From: an uncultured candidate division Zixibacteria bacterium
GTDB lineage: Bacteria; Zixibacteria; MSB-5A5; SM1-73
Direction: 5' to 3'
DNA: 64,000 bases
Assembly (NCBI GenBank): GCA_903908285.1
Contig: CAIVRH010000035.1
Location: 44,794-108,793, forward strand
Below, piece by piece: positions 1 through 8,994 of this stretch. Every line of letters starts with the position of its first letter. Within the stretch, counting starts at the first letter, position 1. A model generated the notes under the pieces. That model did not search any database. It was not told the DNA's origin and worked only from the letters and a program-made list of their open reading frames with translations. The position numbers and the translations under genes were made by a program.

Positions 1-1
1 T

Positions 2-3000
2 TTCCCCAGCGTTAAAGACTTTGGCATCTTTGCCATCTTTCAACGTGTTTGGAGAACAGGACAGCCTGAGTTCTTCCCATCAGCAATATACCGCGATGAG
101 CATGACCCCGGCACATGGCGCGAGAGCTGGGTATACAAACTGGCAAGTGGCGAGGTTGTCTCTATTTACCATGACATCACCCAACGCAAGCAGGCAGAGG
201 AAGAAATTTACAAGCTTAACCAGTATCTGCAAAGCATTATAGATAATGCCAACGTGTGGCTGGATGTTCTTGACGAAAAAGCCAACGTGGTGATCTGGAA
301 CAAAGCCGCGGAGGAAATCAGCGGATACAGAAGGGAAGAAGTGATGGGGCACGGCAGGATTTGGGAATGGCTTTATCCGAATAAGGAATTTCGCAATCAG
401 ATCACTGCCAAAGCTGCCGCTATTATCGAAAAAGGCGAGGAGGTAGAGGATTTCGAAACGACCATCCGATGTAAAGACGGCGAAATCAGAACTATCTCAT
501 GGAACTCGCGGAACTTGGTCGATGAGAAAGGTACACCCATCGGATCGATTGCCCTGGGACGCGATGTCACCGAGCGCAAGCAGGCGGAGAAAGCATTGAA
601 ACAAAGCGAGGAGAGATATCGCACGCTGTTTGATCGCTCCTTAGAATGTGTTTATATAAGTGATTTTGAAGGGAATTTCCTGGACGCAAACCCGGAGGCT
701 TTAGAGTTGCTCGGTTATACAAAGGAAGATATACTCCACCTAAATTTCAGCGCACTATTAACCGATGCCCAGCTGCCTTTGGCAATGGAAATAATGAGTG
801 AGGTAAAAAAGACCGGTTCTCAGGAAAAGTTGATCGAGTATCGACTTAAGGTTAAAGACGGAGGATTCGTTTATGTCGAGACTCAAGCTTCGGTTATCTA
901 TAGCGAAGATAAATCTTTCGGCATTTTGGGTATCGCCCGCGACATCACCGAGCGCAAGAAGGCGGAGGAGAAAATTAAGATATTTTCCGATGCTATTAAT
1001 AGCGCCTTTGATTGCTTTACGCTGACTGACGAGAATGGAAATATTACTTATGCAAATGAATCCGCTATCAGGGCATTTGGATATACCCCTGAAGAATTCT
1101 TGAAGCTAAACATAACTGAGCTCGATGCCAATCCAGGGATTGCCAATAAAATTATGCAGGATTTAGCGGTGGAAGGAAAATGGAGTGGTGAAGTAATGAA
1201 CATCAGAAAAAATAAGGAAATATTTCCTTGCATTTTATCTGCTTTTATTATCAAGGATGTTAAAGGCAACCCAAAAGGGACGATGGGCATTCTTAGAGAC
1301 ATCACCGCGCGCAAGAAGGCGGAGGAGAAACTGCGGGAGAGCGAGGAGAAACTGCGTCTCATGTTCAAGTCCGTGACCGATGGGATAACAGTTACGGATC
1401 TAAGCGGTATTATTACTGAGTGCAACGAACAAACTCTAAAGACTCATGGGTATCGGTCCAAAGATGAGATTCTGGGAAAGAGCGCCTTTGCGCTTATCGC
1501 TCCCAAAGAACATGAAAAAGCCATGGCAAATATGAAGAAGGTTCTTGGAGAGAGGGCAGCAATAAATACCGAATATACTTTACTAAGAACGGATGGCTCA
1601 CAATTTTACGGGGAGTTGAGTGTCAGTGGATTGACCGATGCTTCTGGTAATCTAAAAGGTGCTATCGCCATCACTCGCGACATCACCGAGCGTAAGCGGG
1701 TGGAGCAGGAGCTGAAAGATAGCTACGCGCGTCTCTCAACTATCTTTCACTCCAGCCCAATCTCTATCGCCATCACACGGCTACAGGACAGTCAGTTTGT
1801 GGATGTCAATGAAGCCTGGCAAAGGATCACGGGTTATAGCAAAGAGGAAGCCATCGGTCACACTCCGATCGAACTGGACACCTGGGTCGATCCCGCTCAA
1901 CGCGACCAGTTGGTCAAGCAGCTTCAGAAGAGAGGGATGGTGCGGGATTTTGAATTCAAAACCCGGCACCGGTCCGGCACCATATCCGACCTGCTCTTGA
2001 CAGCAGACTTAATCACACTGGGAGGAGAATCCTACATGTTGAGTTTAGCTCACGACATCACCGAAAAGAAGAAGATGGAGGCTCAATTGATCCAGTCCGA
2101 GAGGCTGGCAGCAGTGGGGACATTGGCATACGGAATAGCCCATGAATTCAACAATATTCTGGCCGGTATTTTAGGGAATGCTGAATTGGGAACAATCAGC
2201 CATGAGCCGGATGAGGTGAAAGAATGTTTGGGGATCATTATGGAGAATTGCGATCGGGCGAAAAGCATCACCTACAATCTTTTGGCATTTTCCAGTCACC
2301 GGGAGGTGAGAAAAGAAAAAGCCCAGATTGCGAATGCGCTGGAGTCGGTAATTGGATTGGTGGAAAGAGAATTAGAAAAAAGGAATATCAACGTGGTGCG
2401 TAAGTTTAAAGCCGTGCCGGATATTTATTGCGACATCGGCGAGCTGTCCCAGGTGGCGCTTAATATGGTTACCAATGCCCGGGATGCCATGATGCCCAAA
2501 GGAGGAACGCTGACGGTAGAAATAAGCAAGAATAAGGGTGATATTGAGATGATCTTTTCCGATACCGGTTGCGGAATACCAAACAGTATCAAGAGCAGGA
2601 TTTTCGAGCCGTTCGTCACCACCAAAGGAGCTTTGGGACAGAGCGAAATACCGGGTACGGGTTTGGGTCTGTTTTTATCTTACGGGATCATCAACCGATA
2701 CGGCGGGAAAATCGAAGTGGAGAGCAAAGTGGGCGCAGGCAGCAAATTCACCATCAAGATTCCCATATCCGCCAATCAAACCCCGCTGTTTCTGGCGGTA
2801 GAAGAGAGAAAATCGGCAGCCGTTCCCGAAAATCTTAGGATTCTTCTGGTGGATGACGAAAAACCGATCCTAAATTCCATAAAGAGTTTTTTGATAACAA
2901 AAGGACATTCGGTAGTAACCACAACCAGCGGGAAAAAGGGACTTTGGCTCTTTGGGAATAAAGCTTTCGATCTGGTACTTTCCGATATCACCATGCCCGA

Positions 3001-3190
3001 TATGGATGGTTTTAAGCTGATATCTCGAATCAAGAGTATCGATAAGCAGGTTAAGCTCATTGCGCTGACCGGACACTTGGAGGAAGAAAAGCTAAAATCC
3101 GCCCAAAAAGCGGGAGCGGATCAGATTCTGGTAAAGCCATTTAAGAACGAGGATTTGTATAAAGCCATAGGCCAGGTGTTTGCAATTTGA
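2..3190 (+). CDS. Hybrid sensor histidine kinase with six PAS modules (5' partial)
   Basis: The frame is open from base 2, so the gene is cut by the window edge; 1062 residues are visible. Six PAS/PAC modules are recognisable from their C-terminal D-I-T-x-R-K linkers (near visible residues 58, 187, 313, 434, 560 and 685), the first one incomplete. Next comes a HisKA region with the phospho-acceptor His at about residue 714 (motif AHEFNNILAGILGNAE), then a HATPase_c domain with N box (NMVTNARDAM), G1 box (DTGCGIP) and G2 box (GTGLGLF). A C-terminal receiver domain has RILLVDDEKP and the phospho-acceptor Asp at about residue 995 (LSDITMPDMDG). No membrane segment is visible, so the visible part is cytoplasmic. 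It should autophosphorylate in response to signals bound by the PAS domains and pass phosphate to its own receiver; the final partner is unknown. The NtrC-type regulator and the REC-GAF-PAS protein nearby are possible partners, by proximity only. Confidence 0.95.
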   Translation, partial: FPSVKDFGIFAIFQRVWRTGQPEFFPSAIYRDEHDPGTWRESWVYKLASGEVVSIYHDITQRKQAEEEIYKLNQYLQSIIDNANVWLDVLDEKANVVIWNKAAEEISGYRREEVMGHGRIWEWLYPNKEFRNQITAKAAAIIEKGEEVEDFETTIRCKDGEIRTISWNSRNLVDEKGTPIGSIALGRDVTERKQAEKALKQSEERYRTLFDRSLECVYISDFEGNFLDANPEALELLGYTKEDILHLNFSALLTDAQLPLAMEIMSEVKKTGSQEKLIEYRLKVKDGGFVYVETQASVIYSEDKSFGILGIARDITERKKAEEKIKIFSDAINSAFDCFTLTDENGNITYANESAIRAFGYTPEEFLKLNITELDANPGIANKIMQDLAVEGKWSGEVMNIRKNKEIFPCILSAFIIKDVKGNPKGTMGILRDITARKKAEEKLRESEEKLRLMFKSVTDGITVTDLSGIITECNEQTLKTHGYRSKDEILGKSAFALIAPKEHEKAMANMKKVLGERAAINTEYTLLRTDGSQFYGELSVSGLTDASGNLKGAIAITRDITERKRVEQELKDSYARLSTIFHSSPISIAITRLQDSQFVDVNEAWQRITGYSKEEAIGHTPIELDTWVDPAQRDQLVKQLQKRGMVRDFEFKTRHRSGTISDLLLTADLITLGGESYMLSLAHDITEKKKMEAQLIQSERLAAVGTLAYGIAHEFNNILAGILGNAELGTISHEPDEVKECLGIIMENCDRAKSITYNLLAFSSHREVRKEKAQIANALESVIGLVERELEKRNINVVRKFKAVPDIYCDIGELSQVALNMVTNARDAMMPKGGTLTVEISKNKGDIEMIFSDTGCGIPNSIKSRIFEPFVTTKGALGQSEIPGTGLGLFLSYGIINRYGGKIEVESKVGAGSKFTIKIPISANQTPLFLAVEERKSAAVPENLRILLVDDEKPILNSIKSFLITKGHSVVTTTSGKKGLWLFGNKAFDLVLSDITMPDMDGFKLISRIKSIDKQVKLIALTGHLEEEKLKSAQKAGADQILVKPFKNEDLYKAIGQVFAI

Positions 3191-3241
3191 TCTTACCCAC
3201 CCAACCCGGTACCACTTTATCCTAAGAGGAGCAGAAAAAAA

Positions 3242-4228
3242 TCAGCTAGATTTTGGTACTTGGGCAGGTAAACTTTTTCCCCGAATACCGGAGACCTTAC
3301 TGCTCCAGAAATTTTCTATCTTTGGTCCCAACCAAAAAGAGATGCCGCAAAGAACAAATCCCGCCAGAAGATCCACCACATAATGATGACGAAGGTAGAT
3401 GGTTCCCAAGAGTAGTCCTATTCCAAAAGGAAGAAGTACCCAGAAAAGCCAGCGTACATATTTGAAGGCAAAAAGAAGAGAAAGGACCGTTATCGCCGAA
3501 TGAAGGGAGGGGAAAGCACATCGGCTGGTGGAGGGGAAGATGTTTATAAACTGCATAGAAGCGTCCAACAGAGGACCATGAAGAGATCGGGTGAATTGTG
3601 TTAGGAGGGTATAGCGAGGGGGCGCTGCCGGGAAGAGAATATAACCAAAATAACCAAGATAGAAACAAAAAATTACTGAAACCAGAGTATAACGGAATTC
3701 CTTATATCTTTTCTGAAAATAGAGAACTAAGGCCACAATCGGAGCAAAAACGATGTACATGGCGTAACAAAAAGAAAATATGGCGGTGAGATACGGGTTA
3801 ATAAATTTTTCGGCCCAGACACAAGGTTGAACTCCGAACAGGAATGCGTCCGCTTTTATGAAGATTTCGTGGACGTCATGCGGATTTACAAAGTGCACCG
3901 TGTCATGCAGGTTGGTATATATGGCGATGGCATAACCGAAAGGAAGAGCATCGCGCAGAAGTCTCCATTGGGGTTTATATTTGGCGATCAACCAGGCGAC
4001 ACTCAGGATAAACAACACCGCTACCAGGCGAACCACCCCGCCGGAAAAGCGGCGGGGAACGTCTCCTTGAGTTTGGAAAAAGAAAAATGCCTTAAAGGTA
4101 AAGTAGGTGACCGGTGCCAGAAATAGAATGGCAACAAATTCTTCGAAGCGGAAGAAGAAGACAGCCTTTTCAATCCTCTTTTTGATTTTCATCCAGCCAG
4201 ACAAAGAAAGTGTGTGAATTGAGTTCAT
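3242..4228 (-). CDS. PAP2-family (AUR1-like) membrane phosphatase/phosphotransferase
   Basis: This is a 328-residue integral membrane protein with about six hydrophobic segments. The phosphatase signature is visible in two blocks: CAFPSLHSA (the P-S-x-H block) and LRHHYVVDLLAG (the R-x5-H-x3-D block, carrying the nucleophilic His). The spacing and the long N-terminal membrane region resemble the PAP2_3 branch, which includes inositolphosphorylceramide synthase AUR1, rather than small undecaprenyl-pyrophosphate phosphatases. It probably acts on a lipid phosphate or transfers a head group at the periplasmic face of the inner membrane; the substrate cannot be told from sequence. It converges with the hybrid kinase gene, with a gap of about 50 bases. 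The start is an ATG at 4228. Confidence 0.85.
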   Translation of the reverse strand: MNSIHTLSLSGWMKIKKRIEKAVFFFRFEEFVAILFLAPVTYFTFKAFFFFQTQGDVPRRFSGGVVRLVAVLFILSVAWLIAKYKPQWRLLRDALPFGYAIAIYTNLHDTVHFVNPHDVHEIFIKADAFLFGVQPCVWAEKFINPYLTAIFSFCYAMYIVFAPIVALVLYFQKRYKEFRYTLVSVIFCFYLGYFGYILFPAAPPRYTLLTQFTRSLHGPLLDASMQFINIFPSTSRCAFPSLHSAITVLSLLFAFKYVRWLFWVLLPFGIGLLLGTIYLRHHYVVDLLAGFVLCGISFWLGPKIENFWSSKVSGIRGKSLPAQVPKSS

Positions 4229-4510
4229 GCGATTTCTCTACTGAGTATGAAGACGAATCTTAGAATGGGCTTTTTGATTCTCAATGACGATGGTGTCCTT
4301 TTATTTCTTTTTGCCGGTACCATCCGGTTGGGGAAAGTTAGGTTTTCGGAAACTAATGTCAAGCAGAATTTGTGGGACTAAATAGGCAGTATATGAACCT
4401 GATACTTATTGTAAGGTTTAGGGAGGAACACATTACCCCTCTTGGTTTGCAAAATAAAGGTATAAAGAGAATAACGAAATGGAGAATGCAGCTTTTGCTC
4501 TTATAGTTAC

Positions 4511-5197
4511 TTATTGGGGGTCGGATAAGAGCCGATCCAAATTGAGCTTGGATTTGAAAGTTTGATTAGTAAGGGAAATGTTTTCTATCCGTCTAACGTC
4601 GAGAAGATTGATTTGATCACTATCTTTAAAATTGCAGAGAACTAACCAGTTGGAATTTTTCTGCACTAAACCGCAAGGCTCAATTAAAATTTCTTGCTTT
4701 TTGTACTGTACCTTTACCACTTTCCTTTGGTCGATACTTTGATTGAGCCATTTAAATAACATGAAGAATCTGAATATATCCTGGGAAACATGGGATGTGA
4801 CATCCGCATCTTTAGTTGGATCCAGCCCGGACGGTTTTTCGCTCCTAACAGACCCGTTCGGAACGTAAGAGATCTTTCGACCGGTTTCCAATTTGGCGAA
4901 AATACTCTTGGCCATGTTCGATAAAAAGGGATCGGATTTGATCGGGGAGAATTCAAAAGCAAATTGTAAAGCGGTAAGCTCCTCATCGGTTAAGTTAAGC
5001 GTGGGGAGAAAAGCATTATCCATAAATTTGTAACCATGATCATAATAAATGGGAAGCGAAGCGGCAGCAAGGCTATTGATGTACCGGAAAATGGTGCGTT
5101 CAGACACTCTACATTTCTCGGCTAATTGCTTTGAAGTCAAGTTATGGTTTGATTTTATCAGATTAACCAGATAAAGAAGTTTGTCTGCTTTAGCCAA
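4511..5197 (-). CDS. WYL-domain HTH transcriptional regulator (TTG start)
   Basis: A DeoR/HTH_11-type winged helix-turn-helix (L-T-S-K-Q-L-A-E-K-C-R-V-S-E-R-T-I-F-R-Y) lies in the first 60 residues, followed by a WYL-type ligand-sensing domain ending in a DVRRIENI segment. The open frame extends upstream to 5305, but a TTG at 5197 is preceded on the minus strand by an AGGAGG Shine-Dalgarno a few bases away, while the upstream ATG codons have poor sites and the extra 36 residues do not look like regulator sequence. I therefore call a 228-residue protein. WYL regulators bind nucleic acid or nucleotide ligands and often control DNA-damage or defence genes; the target here is unknown. The upstream gap contains TGACA/TGTCA inverted repeats that could be operator sites. 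Confidence 0.85.
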   Translation of the reverse strand: MAKADKLLYLVNLIKSNHNLTSKQLAEKCRVSERTIFRYINSLAAASLPIYYDHGYKFMDNAFLPTLNLTDEELTALQFAFEFSPIKSDPFLSNMAKSIFAKLETGRKISYVPNGSVRSEKPSGLDPTKDADVTSHVSQDIFRFFMLFKWLNQSIDQRKVVKVQYKKQEILIEPCGLVQKNSNWLVLCNFKDSDQINLLDVRRIENISLTNQTFKSKLNLDRLLSDPQ

Positions 5198-5208
5198 AAT
5201 AACCTCCT
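5197..5208 (-). promoter_or_regulatory. Ribosome binding site deciding a TTG start
   Basis: On the minus strand AGAGGAGG stands a few bases before TTG (5197-5195). It is the strongest Shine-Dalgarno in the N-terminal part of this open frame and supports the short form of the WYL regulator. Confidence 0.6.
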
Positions 5209-5471
5209 CTGCTTTTGTACAAGGAGAGAGTCCCCTCCGCTCTCTCCGTTGCATAACTAACCCCCAGTCATACCTGTCGAAAAATACAGTCTTAATAATA
5301 AGCAAATTTCATGCAACTTTTTGCACATTTCCTAACTTGTTTGAATCTAACAAGATGCGCGCATGGGGGGAATAAAGCACGGAAAAAAGATTGGGACATA
5401 TTGACACACTTGCCATTCTATACCGCACTGATTATCCTGATTTACCATGAAATATAGGACTTCCGGAAGGA

Positions 5472-5510
5472 TTGTGACATTTTATGTCATAATGTCACTT
5501 TTTGACACAA
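5472..5510. promoter_or_regulatory. Cluster of TGACA/TGTCA inverted repeats (operator-like)
   Basis: Within the gap 5198-5675 the stretch holds TGACATTTTATGTCA (5475-5489), a perfect 6-bp inverted repeat with 3-bp spacer, nested with GTGACATT (5474-5481) facing AATGTCAC (5491-5498), and outer TTGTG/CACAA ends. Another TTGACA lies at 5401. This is the upstream region of the WYL regulator gene and lies just after the end of the NtrC-type gene. A regulator binding site is the likeliest reading. The rest of the gap is AT-rich with no further signal that I can name. Confidence 0.45.
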
Positions 5511-5675
5511 TTAAAGCGGAATGGAATTATATTCGATTGATTACCGGCAAATTGGTTAGATCGGAAGAAATATCTTGAAGGAATTTTAGATCAATTATTA
5601 AGGTTGATAATGGGTACTCCATCTTTTACCATCGAGCATTATATAAAAGGTGTATGTGACGAATCCAGATACAAT

Positions 5676-7058
5676 TTATTTCGAGGGGAATTTTTTGTTA
5701 AATTCGATACCGTATTTATTTAACTTGCGATATAGAGTTCGCCGATCAATGCCCAAGATAGAAGCGGCTTTTTCCTTATGTCCGCCGGTCTTTTTTAATA
5801 TCAAGGTGATATGTTTTTTTTCAACTTCGCTAATGCTCTTTCCCTCCTCAACCGCCCGGCGAATATGCGTCTCTTCCGGGTATTGAATTTCCAAAGGAAG
5901 TTGTTCCGGGCAGATCTCTTCTGAATCGCATACCAAAACACCCCTTTCCAAAGCGTGTTCCAATTCACGCACATTTCCCGGCCAGTCATAATCCAAAAGG
6001 AGATTTAAAGCATCTTTTGAGATCGTATGCACTTCTCTTCCAAAAATTATATTATATTCCTTTAGAAAATGGTTGGCCAAAAGGGGGATATCTTCCCGTC
6101 TTTCTTTTAGCTCTGGAAGATGTATGGACATAACTTTAAGACGATAAAAAAGGTCACCGCGGAAGGAACCTTTGACTACTTCCTCTTGCAAATCGTGGTT
6201 GGTAGCGGCGATCAGCCTAATATTCACCTTTTCTCCCTTGGTCCCTCCCACCGGGGTAATGATCCGATCTTCGATAGCTCTCAATAATTTAACCTGGGTG
6301 GAAGCAGGAACTTCTCCGATCTCATCCAAAAATAAAGTACCTTGATGTGCCTCCTGAAAAAGGCCCTTTTTGTCCCGCGATGCTCCGGTAAAAGCTCCTT
6401 TTACATAACCGAAGAGTTCACTTTCCAACAAGGTATCGGTTATGGCACTGGAGTTGACCACTACAAAGGCTCTGTCTTTCCTTTCACTTCCCCGATGAAT
6501 CGCTTTTGCCACCAGTTCCTTTCCGGTTCCGGTTTTACCGGTTATCAGTACGGTGGCATCAGTCTTTGCCACCCTTTTTATCATCTCAAATACCGCCTGC
6601 ATGGATTTGCTTTTACCGATTATTCCTTCGAATTTATGTCTTTGTTCCGCTTGTTTGGTTAAATCCTTTATCCGGTTTCGAAGGTTTCTATCTTCCAAAG
6701 CTTTTTCCAAAACGATCATAATCTCTGCGGTTTTGAACGGTTTGGTAATGTAATCGAAAGCCCCGTTGCGTATGGCTTCCACGGCTGAATCGATGGTGCC
6801 ATAGGCGGTCATTATTATCACGTAGGTTCCGGGAGAAATGGTTTTTACCTTTTTAAGAACCTCCATCCCGTCTATTCCTGGCATTTTCAAGTCGATCAAA
6901 GCGATATCAAAGAAATCCCGTTCTACTTTTTTTATGCCATCCGCGCCATGCACAGCCGTTTCAGTGCGTAATCCCTTGGAGCTGAGGATCTTATTTAAAA
7001 CTTCCCTCAATCTTTTGTCGTCTTCGATTATAAGAAGATGATTTTTATAGGTTGTCAC
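5676..7058 (-). CDS. NtrC-family sigma-54-dependent response regulator
   Basis: The 460-residue protein has the full three-part plan of bacterial enhancer-binding proteins. A receiver domain covers residues 8-120 (acidic pair E12-D13-D14, phospho-acceptor Asp56 in LIDLKMPG, TAYG, and Lys in TKPF). The AAA+ domain has Walker A GKTGTGKE, an intact sigma-54 contact loop GAFTGA near residue 218, Walker B TLFLDEIGE and an arginine-finger region. A Fis-type helix-turn-helix (KAASILGIDRRTLYRKLNKYG) ends the protein. It should activate sigma-54 promoters once phosphorylated. The start codon is GTG at 7058, preceded by GAGG. The inverted repeat ATGACATAACTTGTCAT at 7200-7216, about 140 bases upstream, is a candidate self-binding or upstream activator site; similar half-sites lie beyond its 3' end. 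The cognate kinase is not certain. Confidence 0.95.
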   Translation of the reverse strand: MTTYKNHLLIIEDDKRLREVLNKILSSKGLRTETAVHGADGIKKVERDFFDIALIDLKMPGIDGMEVLKKVKTISPGTYVIIMTAYGTIDSAVEAIRNGAFDYITKPFKTAEIMIVLEKALEDRNLRNRIKDLTKQAEQRHKFEGIIGKSKSMQAVFEMIKRVAKTDATVLITGKTGTGKELVAKAIHRGSERKDRAFVVVNSSAITDTLLESELFGYVKGAFTGASRDKKGLFQEAHQGTLFLDEIGEVPASTQVKLLRAIEDRIITPVGGTKGEKVNIRLIAATNHDLQEEVVKGSFRGDLFYRLKVMSIHLPELKERREDIPLLANHFLKEYNIIFGREVHTISKDALNLLLDYDWPGNVRELEHALERGVLVCDSEEICPEQLPLEIQYPEETHIRRAVEEGKSISEVEKKHITLILKKTGGHKEKAASILGIDRRTLYRKLNKYGIEFNKKFPSK

Positions 7059-7199
7059 CTCGCCCTCATTTTGGTTAAATCCCCGATCGAATTAAACAAA
7101 CCATAGGTTTTATTTAAGTACGAGAACAAATTAATTATATGTCTGATTTTGTCAATAAGCAAAATCTTTCATTTTGTCTTTATGAAGGTAGTAACCTCT

Positions 7200-7216
7200 A
7201 TGACATAACTTGTCAT
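7200..7216. promoter_or_regulatory. Inverted repeat ATGACATAACTTGTCAT (operator-like)
   Basis: A perfect 6-bp inverted repeat (ATGACA / TGTCAT) with a 5-bp spacer lies between the divergent NtrC-type regulator (starts 7058, minus) and the REC-GAF-PAS gene (starts 7581, plus). The half-site matches the TGACAT/ATGTCA sites at 5472-5510. In the rest of the gap 7059-7580 I found no -24/-12 promoter or convincing gene; a short direct repeat (ataatatacatactaa, twice) is at about 7420-7455. Confidence 0.4.
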
Positions 7217-7580
7217 GCCCCACAGGCTGAATCCGGTATTAACTTCCCACCTGGCACCAAACAGAAAGCAAAGCGACCAAAACATAGCCGAACCCATCTT
7301 AACGGAGTTGATGAAACCTCCCGATGCGGTGAAGTATCCGAGCCTTAAGTTTGGGATCCATTTGGCAATTTATTTAAGGCGACTCACACCTGTTATTGTT
7401 TAAGTCAAGATATAATCAACCGATAATATACATACTAATAATATACATACTAAGAAGCCGGATAGCTGTCGCAAAACCGTCCTCAATTAAGTCCCCCATT
7501 ATTATTTTTATCCTAATACCATACTGCCGGTGTGCTATTTATATTTACGCACTTTAATTTGGTTTTAAAAGTGAGATGTC

Positions 7581-8921
7581 ATGGATAAACCAGAAACGGA
7601 AATTTTGAATTTCACCTACTCCGATAGAAAAGCGTTACCGGAAAAACCACCCAATATCTTGGTGATAGATGACGATCGGGTGCTCTTGGAGCTTTTTGAA
7701 AAGATTTTCAAAAAACTGGGACTGGGAGTGGTGCTTACCAACAACGGGAAGGAGGCGGTGGATTGGGTTAAGAAGACCGCTCCCGATGTCATATTGCTCG
7801 ACATCAAGATGCCGGGAGTTGACGGCATCACAGCTTTAAAGGAAATCAAGGCCGTGGATCCGGATGTGGAGGTCATCATAATGACCGGATATGCCAGCTT
7901 AGACTCGGCTTTGGAGGCCATTAACCTGGGGGCTTTCGATTACTTGAAGAAACCGTTCGAAAATCTGGATCAGGTGGTGAATGTGGTACGGAGAGCGTGG
8001 GAAAGAAGAAAGCCGAGCATGGAACGACAGAACGTAAAAGCCAGCCTGGAGAGGAGAATTTATGAACTTAAACTTCTTTATAATACCAGCCGAAGTCTGA
8101 TATATTGCTCAGATCAAATGGAAATGATGACTCTGCTTTTGGAATCGCTTAGTAAAATCATCGGTTATGATCTGGGGGTCATAGTTCTGGCGGAGAAACC
8201 CGATCAAAAACAGCTATTTTTGCAGGTGGTCAACTCTTCTACTGCTCAGCTGGTGGAGGAAACCAAGCTCAATCTGATCGATGCATTCAATTCGGTTTCC
8301 CGGACCAGTCTACTTCGTAACATTGGTTTTGACAGGATTTTGGGTGAGGAAAACATAAAACTCAAGAATCCCGGTGAAGAATTCACCGCTTCGGTGTTAA
8401 ATTCTTTTTTGAACGTTCCGCTGATGGAAGGCGGGAAGATGATCGGGATGGTCAATATCAGCAGTCAACGTGATTTGTCGTTTTCTTCGGATGACATCAG
8501 TCTCATCTATTCCATGGTAAGCCAGATACCCCCGGCCTTACAGAAATTAAATAATCTCAAGTCAGCAGAACAGGGTAGACTGGCAAAGCTGATGAAAAGC
8601 AGGAGCGACGGGGTGATAATCACCAATGAGAATTTTGAGGTGATGGTAACAAATCCGGTTGCGCAAACTTTTTTAGGAAAGGAGAATCCGGACGCAGCTT
8701 ATGTCCAGGACAGTTTGGGTCAGGATTTTAGAAAACTGAAAGCGCAAATGGATCAAGAACAACTGGACAGGATCAAGAAAAAGGTTATAATCATGGCTCA
8801 AAATTACGAGGTGGTCTTCTCGATTATAAAAAACATCGCAGAAGGTTTTACGGGTTTTATGATTTCCATTCTTCCTATTACCAAACAGAAGAGGAATCAT
8901 CTTGCTTCCGCCAAGGTCTAA
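7581..8921 (+). CDS. Response regulator with REC, GAF-like and PAS-like domains
   Basis: A receiver domain fills residues about 22-140, with the acidic pair in VIDDDRVL, phospho-acceptor Asp74 (LLDIKMPGVDG), MTGYAS and a KKPF lysine. A middle region of about 160 residues has the look of a GAF domain, and the last 110 residues look like a PAS domain (SDGVIITNENFEVMVTN). There is no helix-turn-helix, kinase or nucleotide-cyclase output, so it may act by protein contacts, for instance tuning a histidine kinase. It begins with ATG at 7581 and faces away from the NtrC-type regulator. The GAF and PAS assignments are from general pattern and length only. Confidence 0.85.
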   Translation: MDKPETEILNFTYSDRKALPEKPPNILVIDDDRVLLELFEKIFKKLGLGVVLTNNGKEAVDWVKKTAPDVILLDIKMPGVDGITALKEIKAVDPDVEVIIMTGYASLDSALEAINLGAFDYLKKPFENLDQVVNVVRRAWERRKPSMERQNVKASLERRIYELKLLYNTSRSLIYCSDQMEMMTLLLESLSKIIGYDLGVIVLAEKPDQKQLFLQVVNSSTAQLVEETKLNLIDAFNSVSRTSLLRNIGFDRILGEENIKLKNPGEEFTASVLNSFLNVPLMEGGKMIGMVNISSQRDLSFSSDDISLIYSMVSQIPPALQKLNNLKSAEQGRLAKLMKSRSDGVIITNENFEVMVTNPVAQTFLGKENPDAAYVQDSLGQDFRKLKAQMDQEQLDRIKKKVIIMAQNYEVVFSIIKNIAEGFTGFMISILPITKQKRNHLASAKV

Positions 8922-8994
8922 ACTTACCCGCCCCCCATATAGATCATTCAACTCTTTTGCAGTTTTCCTTTTAGCCGAACCATATCTTAAAGTT

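Noticed and set aside
80..352. Minus-strand frame opposite the hybrid kinase
   Set aside because: It lies within the continuous PAS-containing frame and has no domain or ribosome site.
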